Shown: positions 27,201 to 40,557, counted from the first letter of the stretch. The stretch: DNA of 64,000 nucleotides from Lanius collurio (GCA_020086605.1 JACBWW010000089.1:619947-683946); one strand, 5' to 3'. Program-made: numbers and translations. Notes: generated from the letters alone by a model not told the origin.

Positions 27201-30200
27201 ATGTAACATTCCTGCCTTTATGAAAACACACAAGTGCTGTGCACAGATCCCTGGCAGCAGGGGACTCTCTTCCCTCTGGGGACCAGGGATCTTGCTAGGT
27301 CTCAAAAGAGGAATTCCCACCAAGCTTCATATTCTGGGAAGCATGGACACAGAGTAGTAGCAACTCGAATCCCAACAGCTTGCATGAAACCTATGACTGA
27401 AGAAATAATAGGGAACAAATTTATCTGCCACAGGAAGTGCTCACTCCGCAGCATCCAGCCACATTTCCCTTCACTATCCACATTTTTCAGGAAAAAAGCT
27501 GCTTTGTTTAATCAAACCAAATCATATTCAAGTAAAAGATCCATGATTCCCTCCAATGACTTCAATTCACATTAAAAACAAACTTCTTGCAATCCAGTTA
27601 CAGCTCTAACTGCAGAAGCACAGAGCAGAATCCACTCAGATAACCAGCAGTTTTTAATTAGACCTTTTCCCATCGGAAGCCAACAGCAAGCCCAAGCTGC
27701 TTCCCCTTTAACACTCCCTGCCAGGCTATAAGACAGATACAGGTCATCCAGGCAAGGTATCAACTTAAAAAAACAAAGAGAACTTAAACAGATTTCTGGA
27801 CTAGTTATTTTTAAAAGTCAAGAGTCTGGAGATTTGTTACAAAGCAACCAATTGTTGTAGGCAGACAAAACTAATCAGATACTGGAGCAGGAAGAATTAA
27901 ATCAACAAAAATTCAGTTTAAAGAGTCACAACCTCAAGTTATTCATAACTAAGTGTCTACCAAATACTAAATAACTTAACTTTGCAACCTGACACAGCCC
28001 AACCCAAATGCTTTACTGCAGATTTTTCCAAGCACCAACCACCAGCACAAGCCCTCCCAACCTGGATTTCTCCCTGGAGTTGCCGCTGGAAGCCAATCAT
28101 CCTGGCAGAGGGAGCAGCGCTGCGCTGGGCTCGTGCCCGAGCGTCTGGGAGAGACTGAGCTCCTGCCTCCCAAGCCGGTTGGGTTTGATTTCAACAGCAT
28201 CATGAGAACAAAGTCCTTAATAAAACACTCCCTCGCTGGCCTTGGAGCAAGTGTCTCTCCTGGGTGACTCCCTGCTGCCTGTCCAGGAGATCCCTGGAGG
28301 CAGGCCGCACCGCAGCACAGGCCGGACAGCTTTCCACACCACTGCCTGCATGGAAAGCTGCCTTTTCCAGACTTCAATTGCCAGCCCCGGATTTAAGACA
28401 TTCCCAAGGCTCTTAAAAGTAAGGATCTCCAGAGTGCAGCTCTCACCTGCAAGCAAGGGCAGCTCCCGCAGCTCCCACAGCCCCAGCCCCTCTCCCCACC
28501 CTCCCCCCTCACACCACTTTAGGCAGGTGAGTTTCCACACAGGAAGCTGGGCTGGGGAGCTCATCTGGTTAAAACCAAGCCACAGGGAGTTAGTTTTAAG
28601 CCTGGCTCACTCCCCCAATCTGGTAAGCAGCATGGATGAACCAACCAGGCACTTCAAACAAGAAAATATTTAGGAAATTACAGCCTAAGCCTGTGTGGGA
28701 AGGATCCACAAGGCCTGGCAGCAGGAGCAGCAATCCACAGGCAGGTTGTGGGCTAAGGGAGCAGCAGGAGCAGGGAGCATGATTCAGTTCCCAGCCCATA
28801 GCAGCAGCATCTCTGTGCCATCAGTCTGGAAGATGGTCCCTCAACCTAGCACAAAGATGTTCAGATACTTGAGCCTTCCAGATCTGGGAAGGCCAACTAA
28901 CAATCCAGCAAATGGGTTTTTTCTTCCTCTGGGTTTTCTCAGAATGGTTAAGCAAACATGAACCAAGTCAGAGCCCACTCCTACCACCTCCACAGCCAGG
29001 AGAGCTCTCCCTTTGCTCCCACATGCTGGTTTCCACTGGAGCCCAATTACAGATGAAGTTTCCACAAATGAGGGCCCCAAGTGTTGAGGGCAAGGGAAGG
29101 ATAAATCCAGCTCAGTTGTAAGCTCCGTTCACAGGCAAAACCAGATTCATCCCATGGAGTAGGGCTCTGACCATGGCTGAACTTCCAAATCAAATCTAGA
29201 GACGCCAGAGGCAGGGGGAAAAGCCTTCAGATGACAAAAAGGAAGGCAGCTGCCAGCAGCATTGCTTGCCTTTCACACCTCTCTACACCTCCAACTGTAA
29301 AGGCTGGGAATTGCATCCCCGAAAATTAAGCCTCTCAAGTGCCTTTTGCACACAAGACAAACAAATATTAAAGTGAAAGCTTTCAGATGAGTCAACTGTA
29401 CTCCCAAAGTGCAGTGGAGATCATCAGGTACTTAGAAAAGCACTTGCTACACATAAACCTACTAGTTACAAGAGGTTTTTCTGAAACATAACTAAGCATC
29501 TCCCTTATAATCTGAAAAGTTCCTGAAGTGGAGACACTGCTGCACGACCTGTTTCACAGCCAGATGAAAGAATCTGCCTTACTCCATAACCACAAACACT
29601 TGAGCAGCTGGCAAACATCTACTTCAGAAACCAAGGAAGAGGCACTGCAACAGTCTTGCTGCTCTATCTCCTTCTTCCAAGAGTAACATAGACTGTCACA
29701 GAATTACAGCACCAAAACCTGAGTGACAGTACACATCAGAAAACTGCTGGATCTTCAGGAACACTGATCTGCAATCACTGCAGAGTACAACAGCTCTAGG
29801 CCAAGTCCCTGCTCTGCAGAACACTGACCTGCATTTCTGATACAAAACCAGATTACCAGAGCCACTTTCCAGTACAGAAAAGCATCAAGCTTATGTAGGC
29901 AAAGACCTGGTAATGTGATATTTTAAACCCAAAAGCCAAGACCAAGGGCAGTAAGTGTGCTCCTCTTCTGGGGCACAGGTATGGAATTTCCCTATTCTGG
30001 ACGTGTACCTGACATCCAGCTTTTCTTTGGGACAGGCAGAAAGGTTCTGCCAGCTTCAGGTTAGCTCCTGCTGACAGTCTCACTCTGCCTCAGGACCTCC
30101 AGGTAAGCAGAGGTACCTTTTGAGTCTCTGCATCCCACAATATTTTGTTCCCTGATCCAAGACCATGCACCTCAGGTCAGCTGCATCCAGCGCTGTCTGA

Positions 30201-33200
30201 AATATTTCCTTGGGGCTGCAAGCCAGGGAAGAGCAGAGGAATTTACATTACAGTATCAGAGACACTTTTTGGACGGCTAAACAAGTGATAGGTCATTAAC
30301 TGGCTGCAGTTAAGAGCAAACAGGAAGCTGACTTAGTCATCAGCTAGTCTGGGTTTGCATTTGTCCTTCAGTTTTCCTTAAATAAAGCAGCCAGAGTCAT
30401 TAAAGCCTGATGGGCCACAACTAACAGCCTTTACACTGAACTTGGCACCTGTAGCCTCTCCCATCCAAAGGAAGTCATTTAAGCATCTCCCATTTCTTAA
30501 CGCAATGGACTGTCAAGTTGGAGCAAAATAATGGCTGCTTTGTCACAGTTAAATGAGAAGAGCTTAATGAAAGAGATCAGTGTTGCTCGGACCTTTGGGG
30601 TACCTACACATCTTTCAAGTTCCTTTAAAGCACGAACTGCCTTCAGTTGAAACCAGCAACAGGCATCCAAGAGCTCCAGTGGGAGCTTTACTCCCAGTTA
30701 CACTTAAGCTGGAAGTTGTGCCTACAGAAAGAACAGGGTGATTTCAAAGTCTGCTATAGGTAGCAGCACCTTCCAACCAGCAAGGCCCAGCTTTAAAGCC
30801 CAGTAAACAAACCACCAGCAAGTTAAGAAACTGGCCTTGCTCACATTCTTATTCAGAGGAGTGATGAACATACAGAACAGCTTTAAAACCATATTCCTTG
30901 CAAAGCAGCTGCTCAAGGACAGGCAGCTGCTCCAGTAGCACTGGCAGGAGATGTTGATTCTTCCCTCTGTCAAGGCCATGATGTGTCTCAACTCCATCAC
31001 CACACTAAAAGCCACTAAAGGTTAAGGCCGGCACTGAGGAGCTTCTGCCAGCTTTCTCCATAGAGGACTGAGGCAGTCTGACATGCAGCTGTTGTGAGGC
31101 ACCATCACCCTGTTCCAGAAACCGCCAGACAGGTTCTACAATGACAGCTCTCCTCACACTGCTGCACTGTACCCCAGAGTTTGGGAGAACACCCTGAGCC
31201 TGGTGCTTGGGGAGCAGCTACCCACAAACCTGAGGGGGTGGTCAGCCTGGGCATCCCAACACAGCTGGCTTTGTTAAGTCAACCAAGTTCACCAAGGATT
31301 ATCATCAGCTGCAAACTGATCTCTACAGAGACCCAACTTTAGGTGTGACAAGCTGAACCTGCAGCAGCAGTCCTAGCTCTGCCCAGAAGGGGATAACACT
31401 CCAACTGCGTGGATCCAGGAATGCTGAATCAGCCTGTCCCTCTCACATTGCTCAGGCTGCTGCTGGACTGATCCCAGCACGGCCTCACTCTGAGCCCAGT
31501 AAAGTGTCTCCACACGTGCTTCCCCAATAGCATTAGTGAAAGGTCACGAACGTCTGCCATCCCTTCTCCACCACGTGTAATCCTCTTAGTGCTCAAAGGG
31601 GCTTCTTCAACCCAAGTCCAAGCCAGGACAAATCTAGTTTGACCTGAAGATGACAACTGAAAAGGTTGAGGGACCATGACTAGATTAAGATCCAAGCATT
31701 TACTGCTGGAATAAAGGCTCTTTCCCAAGCTCTGCCATTAAAAGAGTTTAAGTCGTAAAAAGACAGTCCTTTTACCCGTTATAGCTACTACACATTCATG
31801 GTTGATCTCCAGGTTCTTTAAGCCTGCCCAAGGAAGGAGTTCCATGATAATCCAGTCTAACTACAGTACACCAGTTGTTCCCGAACAAAGTAAAAGCACC
31901 ACAGGCTCAGGAATCGTTCAGAAGTGACTTGGAGTAACAAGAAGACACCACAGGAGCTCAAGGGTCTCTGCTCCATTGGTCACCTACCCAGATGTTCACT
32001 CAAGGGGCCAGGCACACAACTCCAACAACCTGTTCCAGGCTTAACCACCTGCCCAGGTACCCACACCATATTCTGAATTTTAGCAAACTGCTGCTCAGCC
32101 TTACAGCCATCAGGTGTGAATTTCTGCACAACCCAGGCCAGGGTCCAGGTGCCAAAGTACCTCCCCCATTTAGAGATCATAGATGCCCCAGGATCCACAA
32201 CCTTGCTGATGTGGCAGCTTTTTCATGGAGAAGACTCTTATTAGCAACCTAGTGAAAATTATGAACAGCTCCTGCACTTTTCAGCTCCATAGACAGGACA
32301 AAGCTTGCAGAGCTGCAGCATTCAGGCCCTCCTCACCTACCCAGAGGTCCCAGCTCCAACATTAAGGAAATGAGGCCGGGACTGCAAGGAGACCAAGAAT
32401 TCCGAGCTGCCGACACTCTGGCAGATGCTGACTCATCCACAAATTTACAGCTGAAAACTGCTGGCCCAGGCTGTTCTCTTATCAGTGCCTTCACATTTCC
32501 ATTAGCCCAAACACTGAGGGCACCCAAGGCAGCCCTCTTCCAACCTGGCTCAGCAGAGCCCAGAAGCGAGGAATTCTTTCCTCACACCATCATAAGCATT
32601 TGTGTCACAGTACAAGGGATTTGATACAAGCTAAAGCCCTCCTGTCTGGGTAACTACTGCTGAGCAGGGCCCCCACCCCAGTCCCCAGCACTCACTGGTG
32701 AGGCTTGCCTCAGCTGCCATAGCAGGAAGAAAGCTGCTTAGGGTGTCCCCAAAGCACAACTTTGGTTTCTGTGCAACAAAACCAACATTTGCTAGAGGAA
32801 GGTGCTCTTTTTTACATCCAAGCTCCAGTGTACTTGTCCTGTGAGAGGCCTTCCACAGGACTTACTGAGCACCTAAACAAGCAGTTTAACATCACTGGGA
32901 AACTCAAGAGCTTCCCAACAAGACATCACCTCTAAGCATCTCCAGCAAAACCCTCTGGTCCAGATGCCCTAGGAAAAAAAAACAGAGTAAATGATGGAAC
33001 AAGCAGAGATTTGCAAGCAGCAGGTCAGTAAGAAGTTCTATTTCAGTGCCAGGCAAACACCCCCATCCCTCAGAGAAGAGTTTTCAAAATCAAATACAGC
33101 ACTGAAAGCCAAAATTGCTGTGTCAGCTCTTAAGCCCAGACCTAAACCCAGAACTAACCCACACCTTCACAGGATCAATCTGCTCTAACAGGAAGAGACG

Positions 33201-36200
33201 GCTCCTTTATAAACCAGGTTAACTTTGGCAAGTTGAAACTTAATTAGTAAATACTATGAACATGTTTTAAGGTTCTATGCAATATTACTATTTCAAATGG
33301 AGCAGGAAGAGCTATAGCTAAGATATCAACAAGGAAGCCAGAAACAACTCTTTCATGAACTCACTGCAAGGAAATAAAGGAAAATATTTATTTCTCCTTT
33401 ATGCTTCCAGTGCATCCTGATCAGATGCAGCCCTGACTACCACTGTGCCAGGGGACAAAAAAAAAAAATAGCCAAACCAACTCAGTCTAACTGAAAGTAT
33501 CTAAAAATGCACCACTAACCTGAATTGGTTAATATCCACTACACCATGGCTCAGGAGTAGCCAGCATAGCCTCCAATGCCACTTTATCAGGCAGGTTTCA
33601 AGCAGTGCTGGCCATGGATCCAGGCCTCGAAGCAAACAATTCACTTCCTCTGATATTTCTGCAGCGCCAGCATGGGATCACATGGCCAGATCAGCCCCTG
33701 GTCCACACTGCTAAGTCCTCAAATACCCGGGAGATTAAGCTGCACTGGAAGTCATCTGGTAGCAGTCATTTCACTAGCCCAGAACAAAGTTGCACTGTGC
33801 AGGCATCAAACAGACCCACAGGGTGCCCAGGCACTTATTTAAAGTTTTTTTCCACACCCATTTGATTAAACTTGGCTACCTACGAGGCCAAGGCAACTGT
33901 GTCTCCACATGACTTCACAGAAAGCTGCTCGGCCCAGGGCACCCTGCAAGGTCATCAGCGGGGGAAGTTCAGCCCTTCCCACTTCATTTTGGGACCTAGC
34001 CAGAGGGGTCAGTTTGTTTCCCATAATGGCCAAAGTGTTTATTAGTCCTACAATTCAGGGGCTGGAGATGCAAAAGTCATCCCTTTCAAGAGCCCAAATC
34101 CTTGGCACAAGCACTGTTACTCAGAGGTGAGCTGGCAAAAGGAAGATCAGGCACAGGTATATTTAGTGGCAGAGCTGGGCTGCTGCAAAAGGACAAAAGC
34201 ATGTCCTTGACTTGGATAAAAATAAGACCAGACCAAACACTCTCTGCTTTGGCACAGAACTTCTGTCTTGAGGCAGCAGAATATGCCCACTCCCCTCAGC
34301 CTGGAGGAAACAAACTCACAGCACTTATTTCATCACGCCAAGCTTGCTTCGCAGGAAAGTCTGCACCCACCTGTGCTCTTACACACAGGTTAACTGACCT
34401 GTGGCAAACATGGTTTTTCAAAATTCTTTTGCAATTTCAATGTATGCAGCAACTCAGCCTCACTAACCCTGAGAGCAGATGAATCCTGCCTCCAGGAGAG
34501 GCAGACTACAGAGTCTGCTGGAGGTATTCACACCAGGAATTGGCAGGTGAGGCAGGGAGCACTCCTGCCCACAGTGACCCACAGCACCACAGGGAAGCAA
34601 GCAAGCCTTCCCAGGCATCTCCACGCTGCCAGGGAATACATGGATTACCTACTTCAGGCACACAAGCAAATACCCCCCGTACCAAACATGCCAACACTCA
34701 CATCAGTGAGGATTGCCACCATCACCTGTTCACCAGGCCCCACCAAATGCCCCCCGCTCCAGCAGCCCCCCTCCATTACCTGGCAGGGTGTCACATTTGC
34801 TTTTTGTGACGGGAGTGGTGCAGACCCCACTCAAATCCAGAGAGTTGTCCAACATGGCATTTATCCGGCGGAATATATCCGCATTGCTGCAAGTGGAAAG
34901 TGCAGGGGCATTCGGGCTATCCCAGCAGTCTTTTATGCTCCTCACAGGATCTTCCTTCTGGTAAAAAAAAGAACCAGTATTCGTGTCAAATAGGCAAGTA
35001 CTCAGCACTGAGCTTTCAACACACTGTGGAACGCCTGGACTGCCTCCAATACTCACATTAGCTTAGCAACACTCAAGCCCAATTCTTGGCATTAAAGAAG
35101 CAGTTAAGCAAACGGGTCAGCACTTTGTCAGCAAAGCAGACCAGAGCAGACTGCCCACCACACACAGGTACTGGCGATGGACTTTAGACTGACAGGCACA
35201 CCAAACTAGCTGGGTTGCGAACACAGCTCCCTGCTGCTTTTCTCCAGCACATCACAACACTAGCAGAGATCTGATTAATGGGGGCACACCTTCTCCCCCG
35301 AAAATCAGTCTCCTGCCACCAAGGGATAAGTGGGAAGTTCATGGTCCAGGCAGACACAAGGAATCACAGCAGCTCCTCTTATGCACGGCAGATGAGCGCA
35401 ATGCTCACCTCACTATCCCATCTTGGGGTTCTGAACAGTATTTTGGAATGATCCAAGTCAGCAGCAATCACTTCAGGCTTGCAGAAAAAAACCCAAACAC
35501 CACTGCTTCCCAGCTAATCAAGCAGCCCCAAATCCTAAACCACCTCTGCTTTAGCACAGTCCTCCCTGGGCACGGATCCACCAGCACCAAGGTTTTGGGG
35601 CCATCCTTAAAAAGCATTACCTCTTGTAAAGCTTCTGCCTGAGAAAGATCAAACCCCTCGTGCATCCTGATGCCGGTCCAGAGAACCGGCAAGAGCAGCT
35701 GCTTTCCCAGCTCTGTTCACAACCCACTGGACATGCAGGCTCGTTCGGGAGCAGCTGCACCACACTCAAGCCTCGGCCAGTTTGGAAGCCGCTAAGCTTC
35801 AGCTCTACCAACGTTTGGGGCCCGAGGACAGGTCTGCCCGCCACCCAAAAGCCACTGCAAAATTCTGCTCATGAATATGCTGAGCAATCCGTATCGCCGG
35901 CAATTAAAGAGAGGATTATCGCCCGCATTAAAGAGAGGAGCAAGGAGGCACAGCCCCGCCAGTCCTGGCCTCCGGAGCAGAATACTGGCCATTAAGCAAA
36001 TCAAATTAAATCCAAATCCAAAGAACTGAATAGCATCAAATCTGGCAAACGAGCCGCCCCTGCTCTTCCAACACACACCGAAGCTCTAAGTTGGGCTATT
36101 TGTACTTGTCAAGAAGACATTTAATACAGGCACCTCTTGGATGTGGTTCTGCAGGTTTCAGGCCGCACTTACCCTCCAGTCCTGCTTCGCTTGCAAACAA

Positions 36201-39200
36201 GTCTGAAGCGCCGAGCTGGTTTTACTTTCAAATGACCCCTTGCTGATCTTTCAAGGAGGCTAGTCTGAACTGAACTTCACGTGGAGACGGGAGTATTAGC
36301 CCAGCCCATGTCTGGCACTTACGTAACACTCCCCACCTCATCATCAGACACGCGCGGTCTGATCGTTTTCTCCAACTCGCCACCCACTTCGCTAAAAAGC
36401 AAAGGAAACTCAGTCCTGGAAGCAGCAGGAATAAGCTACCGAACAGTCAACGCGCACGGTGCCTTCAGGCGGGACCTGAACAATTACTGGCGAGCTCCAG
36501 CCCATTCAGGACTATTAGCATCTCTTCAGCGCTGGGGGCTGGCATCTTTGGCTATTGAAATGCTTAGAGCTATGCGCGAAATCATGCCATGAAAAGCCAG
36601 TGTCCATAAAGGAGACAGAGGAGTCCTGCAACTTTATTCAAATAAAGGAAGAGAGTCTACTGGGGCACATGCCCGCGGGCTTTTCTCTCTCGAGGTCTCC
36701 AAGGGCGCAGCCTCCTCTTAGCCTAAACTCCCTCCTGCAGTTATCCCCCTTCCTTTGCCCATCGGCTGAGGTAGCAGGAAGGTACAGCCTTCCCAAACCG
36801 CCTACCACATATTCCCCCCCTTAAACATGTCACTTTCTCCCCAAATCTCAGACACTCAGGCTCGTGCCCGAGACCCTTTGTCTGTCTCAGGAGTCAAACT
36901 GTCTGGGTTCTGTAACAAACCTGCAGCTTGAAGTTGGCAGAGACATTAAGAGCCATTTCAAAGATATTAACATCCGTACCCCTCAGCCATGGAATTGTTT
37001 GTAAAGACATGAGCAGACATCTTTCCTATCAGAGCCCACTGACGGGACTCTGGAACATTTACAAGAGTGGAACAGGTAAGACTAAAAGCGAGCTGCAGGC
37101 TGAGAGAAAAGGAAGCGCGAGCTTTAAGCCATCTTTATAAAGAGCAGCTGGAGTACAAAAGCTCAAGTTACAGAAGTATTGCCAGTCATCTTTAATAAAA
37201 AGGAGTGCCGCATCAGGCTGCCTTGGCACAAGCATGAAACTCCGCATTCTACTCCTGTTCCTGTAAAAGAACCACTTAAATCGGGAAGCAAAGCTTTTCC
37301 CTAAGAGTCTTTTCTAGCGAGACAAAATAACCCGGAGCAGCCAGCCGAACGCCCCACCCGTTTCTTCTCATTTAGCCTCCGCAACTGGCCGCACCAGTCC
37401 TGCTCCAAACAGGAACAGAAACCAGCGAGAACACAGACAAGCCTTTCCACAAAGATCTCCTCTGCTAGAGAGCTTTTAACCCTAGACTGTCAAGGATATC
37501 CTTGGGATACTGCAATCATCCTGGACATAGGGTAAGGGGGGACCTTGCAGCACTGCAACCCCTTGTAGGAAGGGGGTTCACCCTCCTCCCCCGACCCTAA
37601 AAAAAGATACTCCTTTGAGAAGAGCCCTGCAGGTCTCCAGAGCACACAGAGCCAAACCACCCCCACCAGCCTGGAGAGGATGGTGGAAAGAGTTTGCAAA
37701 CAGGAGAATCCACCCCAATCCTTCCGTCTCAGAGTCAATACCAAAGCACAGGAAACACCACGCCTGAGGCTGCATCCCCAGAGCCGGTGCCGCTCTCACA
37801 TCCCCAGCCAAGACGAGCAATGCAGCACCCTGGAGCCCAGGTAGGAGTCGCTTTCCCTGCCCCACCTGGAAGGATTTGGCAAATTCAACACGCTGCCTCT
37901 CGAGGCTTCCCTGGAAGCCCTCCACACTGCAACTACAGGTCCACTCTGCTTCCAGAGGTCCCAGTCCAGCAGCACTGGTGGGTCTTCCTGGCACCGTGTG
38001 AGACGCCCTGGGTCTCATCAACCAGTGACCCAACAGCCATTCCATCCTGCTGCACCTCACAACCCCAATCCAGAGGCACAGACACCGTTTTATCAGGGGA
38101 TGAACAAGTCAATGGAGAAGCTGATGCAGCTGACAGGTTCTTTAAAGCCAGCAGGAGTCAAACACCACTTCCTAACGCCTGGTAAGACACCCAGTCTCCT
38201 AGAGATCTGCAGGTTTCTAGGGAAGCCCCTGGATTAGAACCGAGGGAAAAGGGAAGCAGCACACAGTGCCACAGAGCAAATGATTCTGAGACAGTAGGTT
38301 AAGTCACAGGAGATCGGAAACACAGAGCCAAGCAGCATCATACACAGACACACAGCAAGATGAAGCTCAGGCAGGAGGGCAGTCCTCTGCATCCTGGCTC
38401 AACTAAGAACTTATGTCCAAGCAGGAAAATTTATTTCCAGAACACTGAAGTTTCAAGGAGGGTACTGTATGGCTCCAGACCCCTCTTGCACCCCAAACAA
38501 ACACAGAATTGGAGAAAAGAAGTGCCAAGAAAGAGATAGGAGTTCCCCCTCTCTGAGTAACAGCACCAGCAAGCCTTACCAGCGTGGTGCAGAGCTCTTT
38601 TGTTTGCCGGCTGTGCATCAGGAAGCTGGCAGGTCCCTGGAGCTCTCATCCCACCAGCCCCAGGCAGACCCTCCCACAGCCTGCGGAGTTTACCTGCAGG
38701 GGGGCCCACTCCAGGCACAACCAGCAGCACTCACTCAGGGGCACAACACACACCTGTGCAGCCAAACACCCACAAGTTGTCCAAGGCAAGGAAATGGGGA
38801 ACCTCCACAGCCCCAAGGCACACACACACCTGCAGGAAACCTAGAGATAATGAAATCCCAGGGCTAGGCAGAACCTGCCAGCATCACAACAGCACTGGCA
38901 CAAGATTAGGATATCCTAATCCTTAGGGAAGTCATTAAACACAGTTTGGCTGCCACTATGGCCAAGATATGCATTAACTCCTGGGGATGCTGTGGAGCAG
39001 GCAAGGCTCATCCACCTCAGCTCTATCCAGCCTTTGCTTTTTACATTTTCCACAGAAATATCACCCAGGCAGCACCATGCTGATGCCCAGAGGGGTTCTT
39101 GGAGCTGTAGCTACAGCCAAGAGGTTATTGAATCCCAAGATAAAATTTAAGATGCTGTTAAAATGGTGCCTATGTCAACATAGCCAAGCTAAGATGGCTC

Positions 39201-40557
39201 CATACTTCAATGAAAGGCAGCTCAGAAAATCCTTCTCTGTTGGTATGTTTTGCTTCCCAAGTTAAAATCAGCTACACTCACGCAAAACACAACATTGGTG
39301 TAACTGTTTCCACCCAGCAACACACTCCCACCCCCAGGTCACCTCAAAAAGGGTTAGGCAAGGGTGCACCAGCTCTCCCACCATCAGAAAGGCTAAGCTT
39401 AGGCAGCTGTCCCAGGGTTATACTGAGTGGAGACATCTTGAACCCACCTGGTTGGAATTAAGACTGGAAGGGACTTTAATGGTCTTAATTTAGAGGGGAC
39501 CACTGACTTCAGAACAACACCAGTTTTGCCAAATTCCTGTTTTTAAAGGCACTTCCCCATCAAGGCAGCCATTATTTGGTATTTTTTTGGAACAAAACAT
39601 TTTGAAGCCATCACTCACAAGTAGCTTTGCACACCAGCAATACCCACAGCTGCCTGTTGCAGCAGATGAAGGTGAAAAAGGTTTTAATTGGTTTAGGGAG
39701 ACTGTTCCAGTTGAGACAAATGCAGCAAAGCAATGGGTTCTGGAGCTCTTCCCAGAGCCCAGCTCCCACCCTATGCACAGCTGTACCCCCTCACCAGAGC
39801 TCCAGGTGACTGCACACCTTGTTAGCCCATCATACAGGCACCTGTAACGAGCATTAATTGGCTTCAGCTGGGGAATAACAAAGGGTAAAAAAAAGAACTT
39901 GTTTTTCAGCAGACTTGTCTCGCTCAGAAGAATCACCTTTGTCCATACTAAGCTACAAACCCCCACCCCTCCCCACAGCCAGACACTACATCGAGCTTTC
40001 AGCACATGGTTTAAGAATAAAACAGCAACTCTGGTCACCTTATACACTAAAAAAGCAGTTTAGAACTGTGCAAAAATACCACTTGCACGAGTACAAGTGC
40101 CCACTCCAGCCAAAACACGCCCCACCATCCAAACTTGAGCTCAGCACCCCAGCCCAGATTCATCCCCCTAAAAACCCCGAAAGAGTGGAACAGGTTGCTA
40201 GGCTAGGACCCGGTCTCCTCCAGCGTTTCCCTGAAGACAGCTCGGCTCAGCTGATGAGTTCCCTGAGGGTGAGCTCCATCGGAGCCCCCTGTTCCCCGGG
40301 GGTACCTCAGCAGCACCACCCCCTCGAGGCCGGTCCAAGGGATTCAATGGGGACCCCATAACAGCTCTCCGACAGCAAGCAAGGGAGCACCAGCCACTGC
40401 TGTTCTGAGGGCTGGGGGTTCCCATCCCCTCCTCACACAGCTAAAACAGGCGGGAACAACCCCACACACACCCCAGCACCACCATCACCGCGTGGAACCA
40501 CGTGGCGGGGCGGCCTCGAGAGGCGGCACTGCTCGCACTCACCGGCGGGAAGGCCAT
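3247..40557 (-). CDS. CPEB1: Cytoplasmic polyadenylation element-binding protein 1, complete, 12 coding exons
   Basis: Sequence-specific mRNA-binding protein that recruits poly(A) and deadenylation factors to CPE-bearing 3' UTRs in oocytes and neurons. Minus-strand coding exons: 40557-40543, 34957-34780, 25379-25191, 10520-10306, 8845-8596, 8318-8205, 8120-8016, 7223-7087, 6109-5911, 4493-4399, 4170-4090, 3357-3247 (stop TAA at 3249-3247). All phases join, giving 562 residues; human CPEB1 is 566. Exon 1 codes only MAFPP, matching the mammalian start. The N-terminal regulatory half (to about 300) includes [16 protein letters not shown], the Aurora-type site followed by a serine-rich turnover region. 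RRM1 is at about 307-395 ([11 protein letters not shown]), RRM2 at about 428-505 (TVFVGAL), and the C-terminal ZZ zinc-binding domain at about 511-562 (paired Cys, then [11 protein letters not shown]). Introns of 14.7, 9.4 and 5.6 kb separate the first four exons. Confidence 0.97.
3358..10305 (-). other. CPEB1: Short downstream introns of CPEB1
   Basis: Eight introns of roughly 0.1-1.5 kb lie among the last nine exons: 3358-4089, 4171-4398, 4494-5910, 6110-7086, 7224-8015, 8121-8204, 8319-8595 and 8846-10305. They are C/A-rich on the plus strand, and I see no RNA gene or clear transposon in them. Confidence 0.7.
8010..8031 (-). promoter_or_regulatory. CPEB1: Tandem splice donors in CPEB1 RRM1 exon
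   Basis: Two donors 15 nt apart share the core GTAAT. The exon can end at 8016 (donor GTAATA) or at 8031 (donor GTAATG). Both follow ...AAAG, so the frame is kept, and the shorter form lacks five codons within PKGNVPKG. A five-residue-shorter CPEB1 variant in RRM1 is known from mammals, as I recall. Both donors look usable here. Confidence 0.75.
12040..12240 (-). promoter_or_regulatory. CPEB1: Candidate alternative first exon and promoter of CPEB1
   Basis: Read on the minus strand, a GC-rich stretch ends at 12040 in CTGCCTAG followed by a strong donor, GTAAGGAC. Upstream is an AT-rich TATTTTTAAA element (about 12204-12213) and an overlapping CRE/E-box-like CACGTCACGTGG (about 12191-12202). 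Spliced to exon 4, the first in-frame ATG would be the one near the exon 4 start (MLSNPLGNV...), giving an N-terminally shortened protein. N-truncated CPEB1 isoforms exist in mammals. This is inferred from signals only. Confidence 0.35.
14440..14600 (-). mobile_element. CR1 LINE 3'-end fragment, decayed
   Basis: The plus strand starts GGTTGGAAAAGATCTCC and continues with a pattern like the complement of avian CR1 tails (GGTTGGACTAGATGATCT...CCTTCCAACC). It is diverged and short, so the match rests on recalled consensus. Confidence 0.5.
17960..18005 (+). mobile_element. CR1 LINE 3'-end fragment, very short
   Basis: GGACTGGATACCC followed by GGGGTCCCTTCCAACTGG resembles the sense 3' end of avian CR1 elements. 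Only about 45 bp are recognisable, so confidence is limited. Confidence 0.4.
23160..23420. other. CpG-rich cluster inside CPEB1 intron 3
   Basis: A local rise in CpG (GCGCCGGGCTC, CCGAGCGGCCGCC and GTGCGCCGAGCC among others) in otherwise CpG-poor intron. On the minus strand it ends in a donor-like CTCGCAG/GTTGGG near 23160. It may be an alternative promoter or a small CpG island; no open frame supports a gene. Confidence 0.35.
25380..34779 (-). other. CPEB1: CPEB1 intron 2 (9.4 kb)
   Basis: No exon, RNA gene or clear transposable element was recognised. Some stretches are AT-richer (for example 27780-27970 and 33180-33370). A small CpG-containing patch lies at about 28090-28330. Confidence 0.7.
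35860..36080. promoter_or_regulatory. Candidate conserved enhancer in CPEB1 intron 1
   Basis: A compact cluster of ATGAATATGC (POU-like), GGCAATTAAAG, GGATTATCG and CATTAAAGAGAGG, with AAATCAAATTAAAT next to it. CpGs are retained. It looks like a transcription-factor site cluster rather than neutral intron, but this is inferred from composition and motifs alone. Confidence 0.35.
36571..37030 (-). mobile_element. Solo LTR-like element, copy 1 (460 bp)
   Basis: 460-bp element flanked by the 5-bp direct repeat AGAGC (36566-36570 and 37031-37035). It is about 96-97% identical by eye to 41537-41995. On the minus strand there is an AATAAAGTTGC poly(A)-type signal about 65 nt from the 3' end, as in retroviral LTRs; this sets the proposed orientation. 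There are no internal retroviral genes next to it, so it reads as a solo LTR of an endogenous retrovirus. The family is not known to me. Confidence 0.7.

Larger units (their letters stand above)
34958..40542 (-). other. CPEB1: CPEB1 intron 1 (5.6 kb)
   Basis: It holds one LTR-like element (36571-37030) and a CpG-containing, homeodomain-site-rich segment at about 35860-36080. A possible CR1-tail trace (TTGGAATTAAGACTGG) occurs near 39450. No other gene was seen. Confidence 0.7.

Noticed and set aside
34958..35056. N-terminal extension of CPEB1 upstream of exon 2
   Set aside because: The open frame continues past an acceptor (TTTACCAG) at 34958, and exon 1 (MAFPP) splices in phase to give the family's normal start.
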